Shown here: in pieces, positions 36,270 to 48,082 of the stretch | How positions within the stretch are numbered: the stretch's first letter is position 1 | How the letters are laid out: every line of letters starts with the position of its first letter | NCBI GenBank assembly: GCA_031423955.1 | Contig: JANPGJ010000412.1 | Location: 5,641 to 69,640 of the forward strand | Length of the DNA: 64,000 bases | From: JAEUOS01 sp031423955 | GTDB lineage: Bacteria > Pseudomonadota > Gammaproteobacteria > Burkholderiales > JAEUOS01 | Direction: 5' to 3' | Made by a program: the position numbers and the translations under genes | Notes under the pieces: generated by a model | The model's input: only the letters and a program-made list of their open reading frames with translations | The model's database searches: none | Told to the model about the DNA's origin: nothing

Positions 36270-36620
36270 ATGGACCTGATTTTCATCCGCAATCTGCTGG
36301 TATCGACCATTGTCGGGCACTATCCGCGCGAGCGCGAAGCGGCGCAAACCCTCGAATTCAACATCGAACTGGCGATTCCCGGTGAAGCCGTGTTCGCCAG
36401 CGACAAGTTGGCCGACACGGTTAACTATGCCGCGGTGGCCGAATACGTCAAGCGGGAGTGCGACATGCACCATTTCAAGCTGCTGGAGCGCATGGCGGAC
36501 CATCTCGCGCGCGGCATCATGAAAGAGTTCCAAACCCCCTATGTCAAGCTGGCGGTCGCCAAAATCGGCATCCTTGCCGCTGCCCGCCAAGTAGGCGTGA
36601 TGGTCGAGCGGCGCCTGTAA
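36270..36620 (+). CDS. folB: Dihydroneopterin aldolase
   Basis: The 116-residue enzyme converts 7,8-dihydroneopterin to hydroxymethyl-dihydropterin and glycolaldehyde in folate synthesis. MDLIFIRNLLVSTIVGHYPRERE, given as positions 1-23, corresponds to the family start with the substrate-binding loop; LADTVNYAAVAEYVK and HFKLLERMADHLA hold the conserved Tyr and Glu. Length is typical. The catalytic Lys (conserved near residue 100 in the family) is seen as VAKIGIL. It may also act as an epimerase, as in E. coli. Confidence 0.93.
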   Translation: MDLIFIRNLLVSTIVGHYPREREAAQTLEFNIELAIPGEAVFASDKLADTVNYAAVAEYVKRECDMHHFKLLERMADHLARGIMKEFQTPYVKLAVAKIGILAAARQVGVMVERRL

Positions 36621-37067
36621 ACCCTTATTGACCGGCGACGAATCGGCCTGTACGATTCGCCGGAAAATACCATACCTTGTTGATTCGCTTGCTTTGCGTC
36701 AACATATGGTATCTCGCATTTCGCAATTGGCAGAACTTGCCGCGAACCGTGCAGGATCTCTACGGCACCGCACTTAACGAGATTTGACGAACTATCGTCA
36801 TCCGTTCCAGTCTTATGTACGTTAGGTCATTTATGCGAGTGAACATTCGACCCGGCGCCCAACATCATTCCGGCATGGGGGGAAACCCGCCAGAACGAAA
36901 TGTATCGACGGAACACCATCAGGATTGAAGCCCCTGAGCAGGCGCGCTTCTTGCACCGTATTCGCCAGTTCGTCATTGGACGCTCTGTGCAAAGCTGAGT
37001 CTGCAATCCGGCTTCAAGCAATGTTCTTTTGCCCGCCCCGAATTTTGCGATCATCACAGGAGGCAGC
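36621..37067. other. Intergenic region upstream of prkA
   Basis: This 447-base gap is relatively A/T-rich. It must hold the prkA promoter, but I find no convincing sigma-70 or sigma-54 site. Minus-strand frames near 36830-36990 give peptide-like text such as ELANTVQEARLLRGFN that could be a decayed gene, without a start or a family match. No RNA gene is evident. Confidence 0.4.
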
Positions 37068-38990
37068 ATGGACGTCATCAGCAACTTCGCCGCCCGCTTC
37101 GAACGTACCCGCGAGGAAGAGTTTTCCCTCGAAGAGTACCTCGACATCTGCAAACGTGAGCCGATGGCCTACGCGACCGCCGCCGAGCGCATGCTGTCGG
37201 CGATCGGCGCGCCGGAATCGGTTGACACCCGTAACAACCCGGCCCTGTCGCGAATTTTCGCCAACAAGATCATCAAGATCTACCCGGCGTTCCGCGAATT
37301 CCACGGCGCCGAGGAAGTGATCGAGCAGGTTGTCTCGTTTTTCAGGCATGCTGCGCAAGGCCTCGAAGAGAAAAAGCAGATCCTCTATCTGCTAGGCCCG
37401 GTCGGCGGCGGCAAATCATCAATCGCGGAGCGGCTCAAGCAATTGATGGAGCGCCAGCCGTTCTATTCAATCAAGGGTTCACCGGTCAACGAGTCGCCAC
37501 TCGGATTGTTCGATCCCGACGAGGATGGCCGCATCCTTGAAGAACAGTATGCCATTCCGCGACGCTACCTGACGCGCATCCTTTCGCCATGGGCGGTAAA
37601 GCGACTCGAAGAGTTCGGTGGCGATATCCGCCGTTTCCGGGTCGTCAAACGCTACCCGTCGATTCTCAAGCAGATCGCGGTGGCCAAGACCGAACCAGGC
37701 GATGAAAACAACCAGGATATCTCGTCGCTGGTTGGCAAGGTAGACATCCGCAAGCTTGAGACCTTCGCACAGGATGATCCTGACGCCTACAGCTATTCCG
37801 GCGGCCTGTGCCTGGCCAACCAGGGCTTGCTCGAATTCGTCGAAATGTTCAAGGCGCCGATCAAGGTGCTGCATCCGCTCCTGACCGCCACCCAGGAGGG
37901 CAACTTCAAGGGCACCGAGGGTTTCGGCGCGATACCTTTCGACGGCATCGTTCTCGCGCATTCGAATGAAAGCGAATGGAAAGCGTTTCGCAACAACAAG
38001 AACAACGAAGCTTTTCTCGACCGCATCTATATCGTCAAGGTACCGTACTGCCTGCGCGTCTCCGAGGAGGTGCGCATCTACGAGAAGCTGATGCGCAATT
38101 CCTCGCTGGCGCAGGCCACCTGCGCGCCTGGCACATTGAAGATGATGGCCCAGTTCGCGGTTCTGACGCGCCTGGCCGAGCCGGAAAACTCAAGCCTGTT
38201 TTCGAAAATGCAGGTCTACGACGGCGAAAATCTCAAGGACACCGACCCGAAGGCCAAGAGCTTCCAGGAGTATCGGGACTACGCCGGCGTCGATGAGGGC
38301 ATGAGCGGCGTATCCACCCGCTTCTCGTTCAAGATCCTTTCCAAGGTCTTCAACTTCGACTCGACCGAGGTCGCAGCCAACCCGGTACACCTGATGTACG
38401 TGCTCGAGCAGCAGATCGAGCGTGAGCAGTTTCCCGGCGAAGTGGAGCAAAAGTATCTGGCGTACGTCAAGGAACAGTTGGCGGCACGCTATGCGGAGTT
38501 CATCGGCAAGGAGATACAAACCGCCTATCTGGAGTCGTATTCCGAGTATGGACAGAACATTTTCGACCGCTACGTCACCTATGCGGACTACTGGATCCAG
38601 GATCAGGAATATCGGGACACCGATACTGGCGAGAGCTTCGATCGCGTCGCATTGAACGGCGAACTCGAAAAAATCGAGAAACCCGCCGGCATCAGCAATC
38701 CGAAGGATTTTCGCAACGAGATTGTCAACTTCGTGCTGCGCGCCCGCGCCAACAACGGCGGCAAGAATCCGGCTTGGACCAGTTACGAGAAGCTGCGCAC
38801 GGTCATCGAGAAAAAAATGTTTTCCAACACCGAAGAGCTGCTGCCGGTGATTTCGTTCAACGCCAAAGCCAGTGCGGACGAGCAGAAAAAGCACGAAGAC
38901 TTTGTCAATCGCATGGTGACCAAGGGCTACACGCCGAAGCAGGTGCGACTGCTGTGCGAGTGGTACCTGCGCGTCAGGAAAAGTTCGTAG
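37068..38990 (+). CDS. prkA: PrkA family serine protein kinase (YeaG)
   Basis: The 640-residue protein has an N-terminal AAA-like PrkA domain with P-loop GPVGGGKSS (residues 110-118) and a C-terminal kinase-like domain. In enteric bacteria YeaG acts in nutrient-stress responses; in Bacillus PrkA has been reported both as a kinase and as a Lon-type AAA protease. A strong ribosome site (AGGAGG) sets the start. It is followed by yeaH (57 bases) and spoVR (4-base overlap), the conserved three-gene stress module. The length matches the family. Confidence 0.95.
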   Translation: MDVISNFAARFERTREEEFSLEEYLDICKREPMAYATAAERMLSAIGAPESVDTRNNPALSRIFANKIIKIYPAFREFHGAEEVIEQVVSFFRHAAQGLEEKKQILYLLGPVGGGKSSIAERLKQLMERQPFYSIKGSPVNESPLGLFDPDEDGRILEEQYAIPRRYLTRILSPWAVKRLEEFGGDIRRFRVVKRYPSILKQIAVAKTEPGDENNQDISSLVGKVDIRKLETFAQDDPDAYSYSGGLCLANQGLLEFVEMFKAPIKVLHPLLTATQEGNFKGTEGFGAIPFDGIVLAHSNESEWKAFRNNKNNEAFLDRIYIVKVPYCLRVSEEVRIYEKLMRNSSLAQATCAPGTLKMMAQFAVLTRLAEPENSSLFSKMQVYDGENLKDTDPKAKSFQEYRDYAGVDEGMSGVSTRFSFKILSKVFNFDSTEVAANPVHLMYVLEQQIEREQFPGEVEQKYLAYVKEQLAARYAEFIGKEIQTAYLESYSEYGQNIFDRYVTYADYWIQDQEYRDTDTGESFDRVALNGELEKIEKPAGISNPKDFRNEIVNFVLRARANNGGKNPAWTSYEKLRTVIEKKMFSNTEELLPVISFNAKASADEQKKHEDFVNRMVTKGYTPKQVRLLCEWYLRVRKSS

Positions 38991-39047
38991 GAGCGATGCA
39001 ACACAGGCTGCCGTCAAGGCGCCCGTGACCCGGACCCGGAGCACTTC

Positions 39048-40316
39048 ATGCTGCAGCAGATCATCGATCGCCGGCTGGCGGGCAAGAACAAGTCCATCGG
39101 CAACCGCGAGCGCTTTCTGAAGCGCTACCGCGGGCAGATTCGCGACGCCGTGCGCCGCGCCGTCAGCGGCCGCAGCATCCGTGATATCGACCAGGGTGAG
39201 ACCATCACGGTACCGAAGAAGGACGTCTCGGAGCCTACATTCGGCCACGGACAAGGCGGCAATCGCGAGTACGTGATCCCCGGCAACAAGGACTACGCCC
39301 GTGGCGACCGGATCGAGCGCCCGAAAGGCGGAAATGGTTCCGGTGGTGGCGGAAAAGCCAGCCCGGACGGAGAAGGCGAAGACGATTTTGCCTTCACGTT
39401 GTCGCGCGAAGAGTTCATGCACTACTTCTTCGAGGACCTGGAATTGCCGAACCTGGTCAAGACCAAACTGGCCGAGACACCGGAATTCAAGTACCGCCGT
39501 GCCGGCTTCACCGGTGACGGCACCCCGAACAATATCCATGTGGTGCGCTCGATGCGCGGCGCCCTCGGCCGGCGCATCGCCCTGGGTGGCGAACAGCGGC
39601 GCGAACTCAAGGAAATGCGGGCGCGGCTCGCTGACGCCAAACGCAATCCAGCGACATTGGCCAACGAGATTGCGACTCTCGAAACGGCGATCGAACGCCT
39701 GCTGCGGCGCTTGTCGAGCATTCCCTATCTCGACCCGATCGACCTGCGCTATCGAAATCGGGTGAAGGTGCCGCAGCCGGTCAGCAAGGCGGTGATGTTC
39801 TGCGTGATGGACGTATCGGGCTCGATGGACGAAGCGCGCAAGGACATCGCCAAGCGCTTCTTCATCCTGCTCTACCTGTTCCTCAGCCGGCACTATGAGA
39901 AGACCGAAGTGGTGTTCATTCGCCACCACACCCAGGCCGACGAAGTCGACGAACACGATTTCTTTCATGCGACCGAATCCGGCGGCACCGTGGTGTCCAG
40001 CGCCCTCACCCTGATGCACGAGATCATTGCCGCCCGCTACTCCGCTGCCGAATGGAACATCTACGGTGCGCAAGCCTCCGATGGCGACAACTGGGGGCAG
40101 GATTCGGCCAAGTGCCGCGAACTCCTGACCTCGAACATTCTGCCGCTGGTGCGCTATTTCGCCTATGTGCAGGTCGCCCAGGGCGAACAAAGCCTGTGGG
40201 AGGAGTACACCCGCGTCGCCGCGGAGAATCCGCAGTTTGCCATGCGCATGATCGCCGGCGCCGCCGACATCTACCCGGTGTTTCGCGAGTTGTTCAAGAA
40301 AGAGATGCAGGCATGA
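39048..40316 (+). CDS. yeaH: DUF444 family VWA-like protein YeaH
   Basis: The 422-residue protein starts with a basic helical region, then a Gly-rich linker (about 94-110) and a von Willebrand A-like domain with an intact metal motif DVSGSM at residues 255-260. A second motif, SGGTVVSSAL, follows. YeaH is co-expressed with the PrkA/YeaG kinase in E. coli, and the gene order here supports a shared complex or pathway. Its molecular role is not settled. It overlaps the next gene by 4 bases. Confidence 0.94.
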   Translation: MLQQIIDRRLAGKNKSIGNRERFLKRYRGQIRDAVRRAVSGRSIRDIDQGETITVPKKDVSEPTFGHGQGGNREYVIPGNKDYARGDRIERPKGGNGSGGGGKASPDGEGEDDFAFTLSREEFMHYFFEDLELPNLVKTKLAETPEFKYRRAGFTGDGTPNNIHVVRSMRGALGRRIALGGEQRRELKEMRARLADAKRNPATLANEIATLETAIERLLRRLSSIPYLDPIDLRYRNRVKVPQPVSKAVMFCVMDVSGSMDEARKDIAKRFFILLYLFLSRHYEKTEVVFIRHHTQADEVDEHDFFHATESGGTVVSSALTLMHEIIAARYSAAEWNIYGAQASDGDNWGQDSAKCRELLTSNILPLVRYFAYVQVAQGEQSLWEEYTRVAAENPQFAMRMIAGAADIYPVFRELFKKEMQA

Positions 40317-41836
40317 CGATGGCATCGGCAGATCCAGGATCAGGAACACGGGCGGGCGCCCCGTTGCCATGCCCGTCCGAATGGTCGTTCGATCTCATCG
40401 AGACCTACCATGATGCGATTTCGCGCAGCGCGGCGCGCTTCGGGCTGGACACCTATGCCAATCAGCTAGAAGTAATCACCGCCGAACAGATGATGGATGC
40501 CTACGCTTCGGTCGGCATGCCGGTCAACTATCGGCACTGGTCGTTCGGCAAGCAGTTCATCGCCACCGAGCGCGGTTATCGCCGCGGCCAGATGGGCCTG
40601 GCCTACGAGATCGTGATCAATTCCAATCCCTGCATTTCGTATCTGATGGAGGAGAACACGTTGCCCATGCAGGCGCTGGTCATTGCGCACGCGGCCTACG
40701 GTCACAACTCGTTCTTCAAGGGAAACTACCTGTTTCGCATGTGGACCGACGCCTCGTCGATCATCGATTATCTGGTCTATGCGCGCACCTACATCACGGA
40801 ATGCGAAGAGCGCCATGGCATCGAGGCAGTCGAGCAAATGCTCGACTCATGCCACGCCCTGATGGACCATGGGGTCGACCGCTATCGGCGACCGCAGAAA
40901 CTTTCCCTTGCCCAGGAACAGGTGCGGCGGGCGGAACGCGAGATCTACCAGCAACAACAGGTGAACGATCTCTGGCGCACGCTGCCGCGTGCGGCCGACC
41001 GCAAAGTCGAGGAAGCGCGCCGCCGCTTTCCGGAAGAACCGCAGGAGAACATCCTGTATTTCATTGAAAATCATGCACCGCTGCTGGAGCCCTGGCAGCG
41101 CGAGATCGTCCGCATTGTGCGCAAGGCGGCGCAGTACTTTTATCCGCAACGGCAAACCCAGGTGATGAACGAAGGCTGGGCGACGTTCTGGCACTACACG
41201 CTGCTTAACACCATGTATGAAGACGGCCTGTTGACGGATGGCTTCATGCTTGAGTTTTTGCAGTCGCACACCAACGTGGTCGCGCAGCCTCCGGGCGGGC
41301 GGATCAATCCCTATGCCCTGGGTTTCGCCATGTTCAGTGATTTGAAGCGGATTTGCGAGGCTCCCACAGACGAGGACCGCCGCTGGTTCCCGGATTTTGC
41401 CGGCTCGGACTGGATCAAGACCCTGGACAATGCCATGCGCAATTTCAAGGATGAGAGTTTCATCGGCCAATACCTGTCACCTGAATTGATGCGGCGTTTA
41501 CGCCTGTTCGCAGTACGCGATGATGCGTCGGAAGCGGAGCTTGAAGTCGCTGCGATCCACGATGACGCGGGCTACCGGCACCTGCGCGAAGCGCTGGCAC
41601 GACAGTACGACATCAACCATCGCGAACCAAACATCCAGGTATGGTCGGTCGACACGCGCGGCGATCGCTCGCTGACATTGCGCCACGTGCAGCACGCCGA
41701 CCGACCGTTGAATGACGATACCGGCGAAGTCCTCAAACACGTGGCACGGCTTTGGGGTTTTCGGGTGATTCTCGAAAGCATAGGTACTGACGGTACCGAG
41801 CGCCAGCGGCTGGAGGCGCTTCCGGCGCAAGTTTGA
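40313..41836 (+). CDS. SpoVR family protein (YcgB)
   Basis: The 507-residue protein has the SpoVR signature regions WSFDLIETYHDAI, YEIVINSNPCISYLMEENT, HAAYGHNSFFKGNYLF and VMNEGWATFWHYTLL, followed by HTNVVAQPP and GRINPYALGF. The His and Glu in these segments could bind a metal, as in a peptidase-like site, but this is inference. In spore formers SpoVR affects cortex formation; in Proteobacteria it belongs to the PrkA-YeaH stress module, and it completes that operon here. The start at 40313 overlaps the yeaH stop. Confidence 0.93.
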   Translation: MTMASADPGSGTRAGAPLPCPSEWSFDLIETYHDAISRSAARFGLDTYANQLEVITAEQMMDAYASVGMPVNYRHWSFGKQFIATERGYRRGQMGLAYEIVINSNPCISYLMEENTLPMQALVIAHAAYGHNSFFKGNYLFRMWTDASSIIDYLVYARTYITECEERHGIEAVEQMLDSCHALMDHGVDRYRRPQKLSLAQEQVRRAEREIYQQQQVNDLWRTLPRAADRKVEEARRRFPEEPQENILYFIENHAPLLEPWQREIVRIVRKAAQYFYPQRQTQVMNEGWATFWHYTLLNTMYEDGLLTDGFMLEFLQSHTNVVAQPPGGRINPYALGFAMFSDLKRICEAPTDEDRRWFPDFAGSDWIKTLDNAMRNFKDESFIGQYLSPELMRRLRLFAVRDDASEAELEVAAIHDDAGYRHLREALARQYDINHREPNIQVWSVDTRGDRSLTLRHVQHADRPLNDDTGEVLKHVARLWGFRVILESIGTDGTERQRLEALPAQV

Positions 41837-41881
41837 CGCACCGGAAGAGCGGCAAGATCCGGACGGCGGTCGGGCCGCGGT

Positions 41882-42373
41882 TCAATCCACCAATGCAGCT
41901 TCGACCCGGGTGACCGGCAACAGACGCGGCAATTCTGCCGCGTCAATGCCGACGAGAAAGCCGCGGCGCCCGCCATTGATGTATATCTTCGGCAGATCGA
42001 GAATCGATCTCTCGACGTATACCGGCATCTGCTTGCGGGTGGCGAACGGCGAAGTGCCACCCACCAGATAGCCGGAATGGCGGCTGGCGTCTTCCGGCTT
42101 GCAGGCCTCAATCCTGCGGACCCCGATCTGCCTTGCCAGGTTCCTGGTCGACACCTTGCGATCGCCATGCATCAGCACGACAAGGGGCCGGCCCTTGTCA
42201 TCTTCCATGATCAGGGTCTTGATCACCAGGTGTTCATCAACCCCAAGTTCGCGCGCCGAAACCTCGGTGCCGCCACGCTCCTCATAGGCATACGGATGCT
42301 CGGTGAAAGACACGGCACTGCGCTTCAGGAAAGCGGTCGCGGGGGTCTCGGATACACGCAGCTTTTTCGACAT
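41882..42373 (-). CDS. ybaK: Cys-tRNA(Pro)/Cys-tRNA(Cys) deacylase YbaK
   Basis: The 163-residue YbaK/EbsC protein removes Cys from mischarged tRNA-Pro. Typical elements are the Lys in LVIKTLIMEDD, GDRKVSTRNLA and GYLVGGTSPFATRK. It is a single-domain free-standing editing factor. It lies 15 bases after xerD on the same strand and may share its transcript with xerD and ogt. Confidence 0.93.
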   Translation of the reverse strand: MSKKLRVSETPATAFLKRSAVSFTEHPYAYEERGGTEVSARELGVDEHLVIKTLIMEDDKGRPLVVLMHGDRKVSTRNLARQIGVRRIEACKPEDASRHSGYLVGGTSPFATRKQMPVYVERSILDLPKIYINGGRRGFLVGIDAAELPRLLPVTRVEAALVD

Positions 42374-42388
42374 CCCGGATGCCCCGAC

Positions 42389-43291
42389 TCAGCCACGCGG
42401 ATGATGGACCGCATGCAGTTGCTTGAGGCGTTCGCGAGCAACATGGGTATAGATCTGCGTGGTCGAAATATCGGCGTGACCAAGCAGCATCTGCACCACC
42501 CGCAAATCGGCGCCATGGTTGAGCAGATGGGTGGCAAAGGCATGTCGCAGGGTATGGGGTGACAGGAGCGCTGCCGGAATTCCGGCGACGATGGCAAAGC
42601 GCTTGATCGCGTGCCAGAAATTGTGGCGCGTCATGCCCGTGCCACGGGTCGTCACGAACAGCGCGTCCGTCGAGCGCGCCGCCAGCAGAACAGGCCGGGC
42701 GTCGGCAAGATACCGTTCGATCCAGTCGGCAGCTTCTTCGCCAAACGGCACCAGGCGGGTTTTCGCGCCCTTGCCCGATGCGACCCGCACGACGCGGTCG
42801 GAAAGGCTCACTTCATGCACCTTGACAGCGACCAGTTCGGACACCCGCAACCCGCTCGCATAGAGCAACTCGAGCATGGCGCGATCACGCAGGCCCAATG
42901 GCGAGGCAACGTCGGGCGCCGCGAGCAACCTGTCGACATCGCCCTCGGACAGGATCTTGGGGAAACGCGGAGCCTGTTTGGCCGAATCGAGATTGGCGGT
43001 CGGATCCGCAGCGCGCCGGTTCTGGCGCAGCAGCCATCGATAAAAGCGCCTTGCCGCCGCCAGCCTGCGGTTGCTGCTCGATGACTTCGCGCCTGCGGCA
43101 TGACGATCCTCGACATAACGCGCAAGGGCCGCCTCATCGGCCTCGGCCAGGCTTGCACCGTGCGCAATGAGCCAGGCCGCCAACTGCGTCAAGTCGCGTC
43201 GGTAGGCGTCGAGTGTCAGCCGCGCAAGGCCGTTTTCCAGCCAGATGGCGTCACAAAATTCATCGAGGAGCACGGCATCGGCTTCAAGCAT
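42389..43291 (-). CDS. xerD: Site-specific tyrosine recombinase XerD
   Basis: The 300-residue recombinase resolves chromosome dimers at dif with XerC and FtsK. The N-terminal SAM-like domain spans residues 1-95. The catalytic set is complete: Arg in ASGLRVSEL, Lys in the SGKGAKTR turn, His-x-x-Arg in HTLRHAFATHLL, His in LLGHADIST and Tyr in QIYTHV. The spacing and core-gene neighbours indicate XerD rather than an integron or phage integrase. The start at 43291 overlaps the end of the ogt gene by 8 bases. Confidence 0.93.
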   Translation of the reverse strand: MLEADAVLLDEFCDAIWLENGLARLTLDAYRRDLTQLAAWLIAHGASLAEADEAALARYVEDRHAAGAKSSSSNRRLAAARRFYRWLLRQNRRAADPTANLDSAKQAPRFPKILSEGDVDRLLAAPDVASPLGLRDRAMLELLYASGLRVSELVAVKVHEVSLSDRVVRVASGKGAKTRLVPFGEEAADWIERYLADARPVLLAARSTDALFVTTRGTGMTRHNFWHAIKRFAIVAGIPAALLSPHTLRHAFATHLLNHGADLRVVQMLLGHADISTTQIYTHVARERLKQLHAVHHPRG

Positions 43292-43784
43292 AGCCCGCCA
43301 CCTTTTCGTGACGCAGCAACCAGCGCTTGACGCCCAGATGAAAGCCGTCATCGGCATGACTGGCAAAGCCGCCGATGCCGCCAGCGGCCAATACCCGGTG
43401 GCAAGGCACAACCAGCGGAAACCAGTTGGCGCCACAGGCCTGCCCGACAGCACGCGGCGCGCTCTGGATCTGGCGCGCGACTTGCCCGTAAGTCATGGCT
43501 GACCCGGGCGGGATCGATGCAATCGCGCGCCAGACGCGTTGCTGAAAAACCGATCCGCGCACCGCCAGCGGCAAGTCGAAGCGAAACCGGAAGTCGGCCA
43601 GATAGGCCTCAAGCTGTGCGGCAACCAGTTTCGCGAGGCCGGATCGCGGCACCACCGCCGCCATCGACGCCGGCAGGTATACCAGTTCGGCAACCGCGTC
43701 TGCCGCGATGCGCACGCCGATGCCGCCGAACGGCGCGGCGACCACGGCATCGAAATGCAGGGGTAGCGCCATGGCCGAGACCAT
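43284..43784 (-). CDS. ogt: Methylated-DNA-protein cysteine methyltransferase
   Basis: The 166-residue repair protein transfers alkyl groups from O6-alkylguanine to its own Cys in the motif VPCHRVL (near residue 128). The DNA-binding helix region reads MTYGQVARQI, and RAVGQACGANWFPLVVPCHR (positions about 110-129) follows the family. The stop overlaps the start of xerD. No AlkA or Ada-type N-terminal domain is fused. An ATG at 43772 is an equally plausible start. Confidence 0.93.
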   Translation of the reverse strand: MVSAMALPLHFDAVVAAPFGGIGVRIAADAVAELVYLPASMAAVVPRSGLAKLVAAQLEAYLADFRFRFDLPLAVRGSVFQQRVWRAIASIPPGSAMTYGQVARQIQSAPRAVGQACGANWFPLVVPCHRVLAAGGIGGFASHADDGFHLGVKRWLLRHEKVAGYA

Positions 43785-43799
43785 CGATCGCAGCGTGCG

Positions 43800-44381
43800 T
43801 CAGGAAGGCTGGCCCAGCATCGCCGCCTTGAGCGAGCGGTCAACCGGCTTGTCGCCAAGCCATATCTTCATCAGCGCACGATAGAAATCCTCGCTCGCGA
43901 TTGGCTTGCCGCGCGCAATACCGTCGATCGCGATACGGATCCCGGCGTCCGGCAGATAATCGAGCGTGACCACGCTCTTCTCCCTGGCCGCCCCCACCGC
44001 ATCCATGGTGGCCTTGAGTTCTTCGATCTGCGTCTTGAACTTGTTGACTTCGGCCTCCGACAGGTTGGCCGCCAGACCGTCGTTGAGCGCGCCGCCGAGT
44101 TGCTCGGCCGAAAGGTCGCGCAGTAGATGCAGCGCGATGCGTTTCGGTCCGCGTTGCGCAATCACCTCGGCGGCCTGCGATTTCTTCTCGGCAACATAAA
44201 GTGCGCCGACATATACCTTGAACACGGCCCGCGTGCGGATCCCGGCGCCGTTCAATACCAGGTCGGCGCCGCCGAGTTTGGTGGTATCGGGAACCGCGAT
44301 CCCCGCGACTTCGATCGCATGCGCGACCATCGCGCCAGCGGCCAACACGAGACAAATCATCCAGCGTGCGAACTTCATCAT
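43800..44381 (-). CDS. Exported chalcone-isomerase-like protein
   Basis: The 193-residue product has a signal peptide (MICLVLAAGAMVAHA) and a single chalcone-isomerase-like domain, with LNGAGIRTRAVFKVYVGALY and IALHLLRDLSAEQLGGALN as the recognisable segments. Bacterial members bind fatty-acid-like ligands or have unknown function; no flavonoid pathway is present. The start at 44381 follows GGAG. It lies 15 bases upstream of ogt on the same strand. Confidence 0.88.
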   Translation of the reverse strand: MMKFARWMICLVLAAGAMVAHAIEVAGIAVPDTTKLGGADLVLNGAGIRTRAVFKVYVGALYVAEKKSQAAEVIAQRGPKRIALHLLRDLSAEQLGGALNDGLAANLSEAEVNKFKTQIEELKATMDAVGAAREKSVVTLDYLPDAGIRIAIDGIARGKPIASEDFYRALMKIWLGDKPVDRSLKAAMLGQPS

Positions 44382-44504
44382 CCAGTCTCCTTGTGATCCA
44401 CCCTGCCCACGATTATGCAGCGAACCGACGCGCATCGGGCGATTCCCCTGCTCCGATGGTATTCTCTGCGCCTTTCGTTTTCCACCCTACCCAAGGAGTA
44501 ACGC

Positions 44505-45482
44505 ATGACCAAGGCGATTCGCATACACAAGAACGGCGGTCCGGAAGTACTGGTTTGGGAAGACATCGCGGTTGGCGACCCAGGGCCGGGTGAGGCGCGG
44601 GTCCGCCAGCATGCGGTCGGCCTCAACTTCATCGACATCTACTTTCGCACCGGTCTTTACCCCTCGCCGTCGATGCCTGCCGGACTTGGTTCGGAAGGCG
44701 CCGGCGTGGTCGAAGCAGTCGGTGCCGGCGTCACCCATGTCAAGGCTGGTGATCGCGTCGCCTATGCCGGTGGCGGCAACGGCGCCTACTCTGAAGCCCG
44801 GGTCATGCCGGCGGCTGTGCTGGTCAAGCTGCCGGAAGCCATCAGCTTCGAACAGGGCGCGGCCATGATGCTGCAGGGCATGACGGTTCAATATCTGATC
44901 AAGCAGTCGTATCCGGTCAAGGCTGGCGATACCGTGTTGTGGACCGCTGCCGCCGGCGGCGTCGGACTGTTCGCGATGCAATGGCTCAAGGCACTCGGGG
45001 TCAACGTCATCGGCACAGTCTCAAACGATGCCAAGGCCGCAGTCGCGCGCGCCCATGGATGCACCCATGTCGTGGTCACCTCGCGCGAAGACACCACCGC
45101 GCGCGTCAAGGAAATCACCGGCGGCAAGGGTGTGCCGGTGGTCTATGACTCGGTCGGCAAGGATACCTGGGACAGTTCCCTCAATTGCCTGCAGCCGCTT
45201 GGCTACATGATCAGTTTCGGCAATGCCTCGGGCGCGGTGCCGCCGATCAACATCGGCATGTTGACCCAAAAAGGCAGCCTCTATGTGCAACGCCCGTCGT
45301 TGATGACCTACATCGCGGACCGGGCACGTCTGGAAAGCATGGCCGGCGACCTGTTCGCGCTGGTCGCAAGCGGCCAGGTCAAGGTCAACATCAATCATCG
45401 TTATGCGCTTAAGGATGCCGGACAGGCCCAATCGGACCTCGAAGGGCGCCGCACTACCGGCTCGGCAGTCTTGTTGCCGTAA
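44505..45482 (+). CDS. qor: NADPH:quinone oxidoreductase (zeta-crystallin family)
   Basis: The 325-residue medium-chain dehydrogenase lacks zinc ligands, as is normal for quinone reductases. It begins with KAIRIHKNGGPEVLVWED; NFIDIYFRTGLYPSP marks the substrate pocket, and AAAGGVGLFAMQWLKALG is the NADPH-binding Rossmann motif. Reaction: one-electron reduction of quinones with NADPH. It is flanked by an exported protein and spoT and appears to be a single-gene unit, with TTTCCACCCTACCCAAGGAG upstream as ribosome-site region. Confidence 0.93.
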   Translation: MTKAIRIHKNGGPEVLVWEDIAVGDPGPGEARVRQHAVGLNFIDIYFRTGLYPSPSMPAGLGSEGAGVVEAVGAGVTHVKAGDRVAYAGGGNGAYSEARVMPAAVLVKLPEAISFEQGAAMMLQGMTVQYLIKQSYPVKAGDTVLWTAAAGGVGLFAMQWLKALGVNVIGTVSNDAKAAVARAHGCTHVVVTSREDTTARVKEITGGKGVPVVYDSVGKDTWDSSLNCLQPLGYMISFGNASGAVPPINIGMLTQKGSLYVQRPSLMTYIADRARLESMAGDLFALVASGQVKVNINHRYALKDAGQAQSDLEGRRTTGSAVLLP

Positions 45483-45587
45483 GCCGCAGGCGGCAATGCC
45501 GTTCGGTTTAGCAACGGTGTTGGCGCGGTGTTTGCTGAAACGCCCGGTCAGGGAAGCTTCAAATGAGGCCGTCCTGACCGGTCGAGG

Positions 45588-47837
<2,250 letters not shown>

Positions 47838-47865
47838 GGAATTCGCACCCTGCCGACTGCCGACG

Positions 47866-48072
47866 TCAGGCTTTTACATGCCTGAGCATCTCCACACCAA
47901 CATGGCCGGAAGCGATTTCGCGCAACGCGGTGACGGTATGCTTGTCACGGCTGCCTTCGAGCTTGGGAGTCGCACCTTGCGCAAGCTGCCGCGCACGATA
48001 GGTCGCCGCCAGCGTCAGCTGGAAACGGTTGGGAATTTTCTGCAAACAGTCTTCGACGGTAATTCGGGCCAT
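47866..48072 (-). CDS. rpoZ: RNA polymerase omega subunit
   Basis: The 68-residue protein starts MARITVEDCLQKIPNRFQL and contains YRARQLAQGA, both expected. Omega aids assembly of the beta' subunit and helps form the ppGpp site. The short form is usual in Betaproteobacteria. It lies between gmk (10 bases) and spoT (28 bases). Confidence 0.96.
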   Translation of the reverse strand: MARITVEDCLQKIPNRFQLTLAATYRARQLAQGATPKLEGSRDKHTVTALREIASGHVGVEMLRHVKA

Positions 48073-48082
48073 TTGGACGACG

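Noticed and set aside
36826..36990. Peptide-like minus-strand text (ELANTVQEARLLRGFN) upstream of prkA
   Set aside because: No start codon with ribosome site, no recognisable family, interrupted frames; it could be a decayed gene but cannot be claimed.
45545..45580. CGGTCAGG/CCTGACCG inverted repeat downstream of spoT
   Set aside because: The loop of 20 bases is large and there is no U tract, so a terminator call is not supported.
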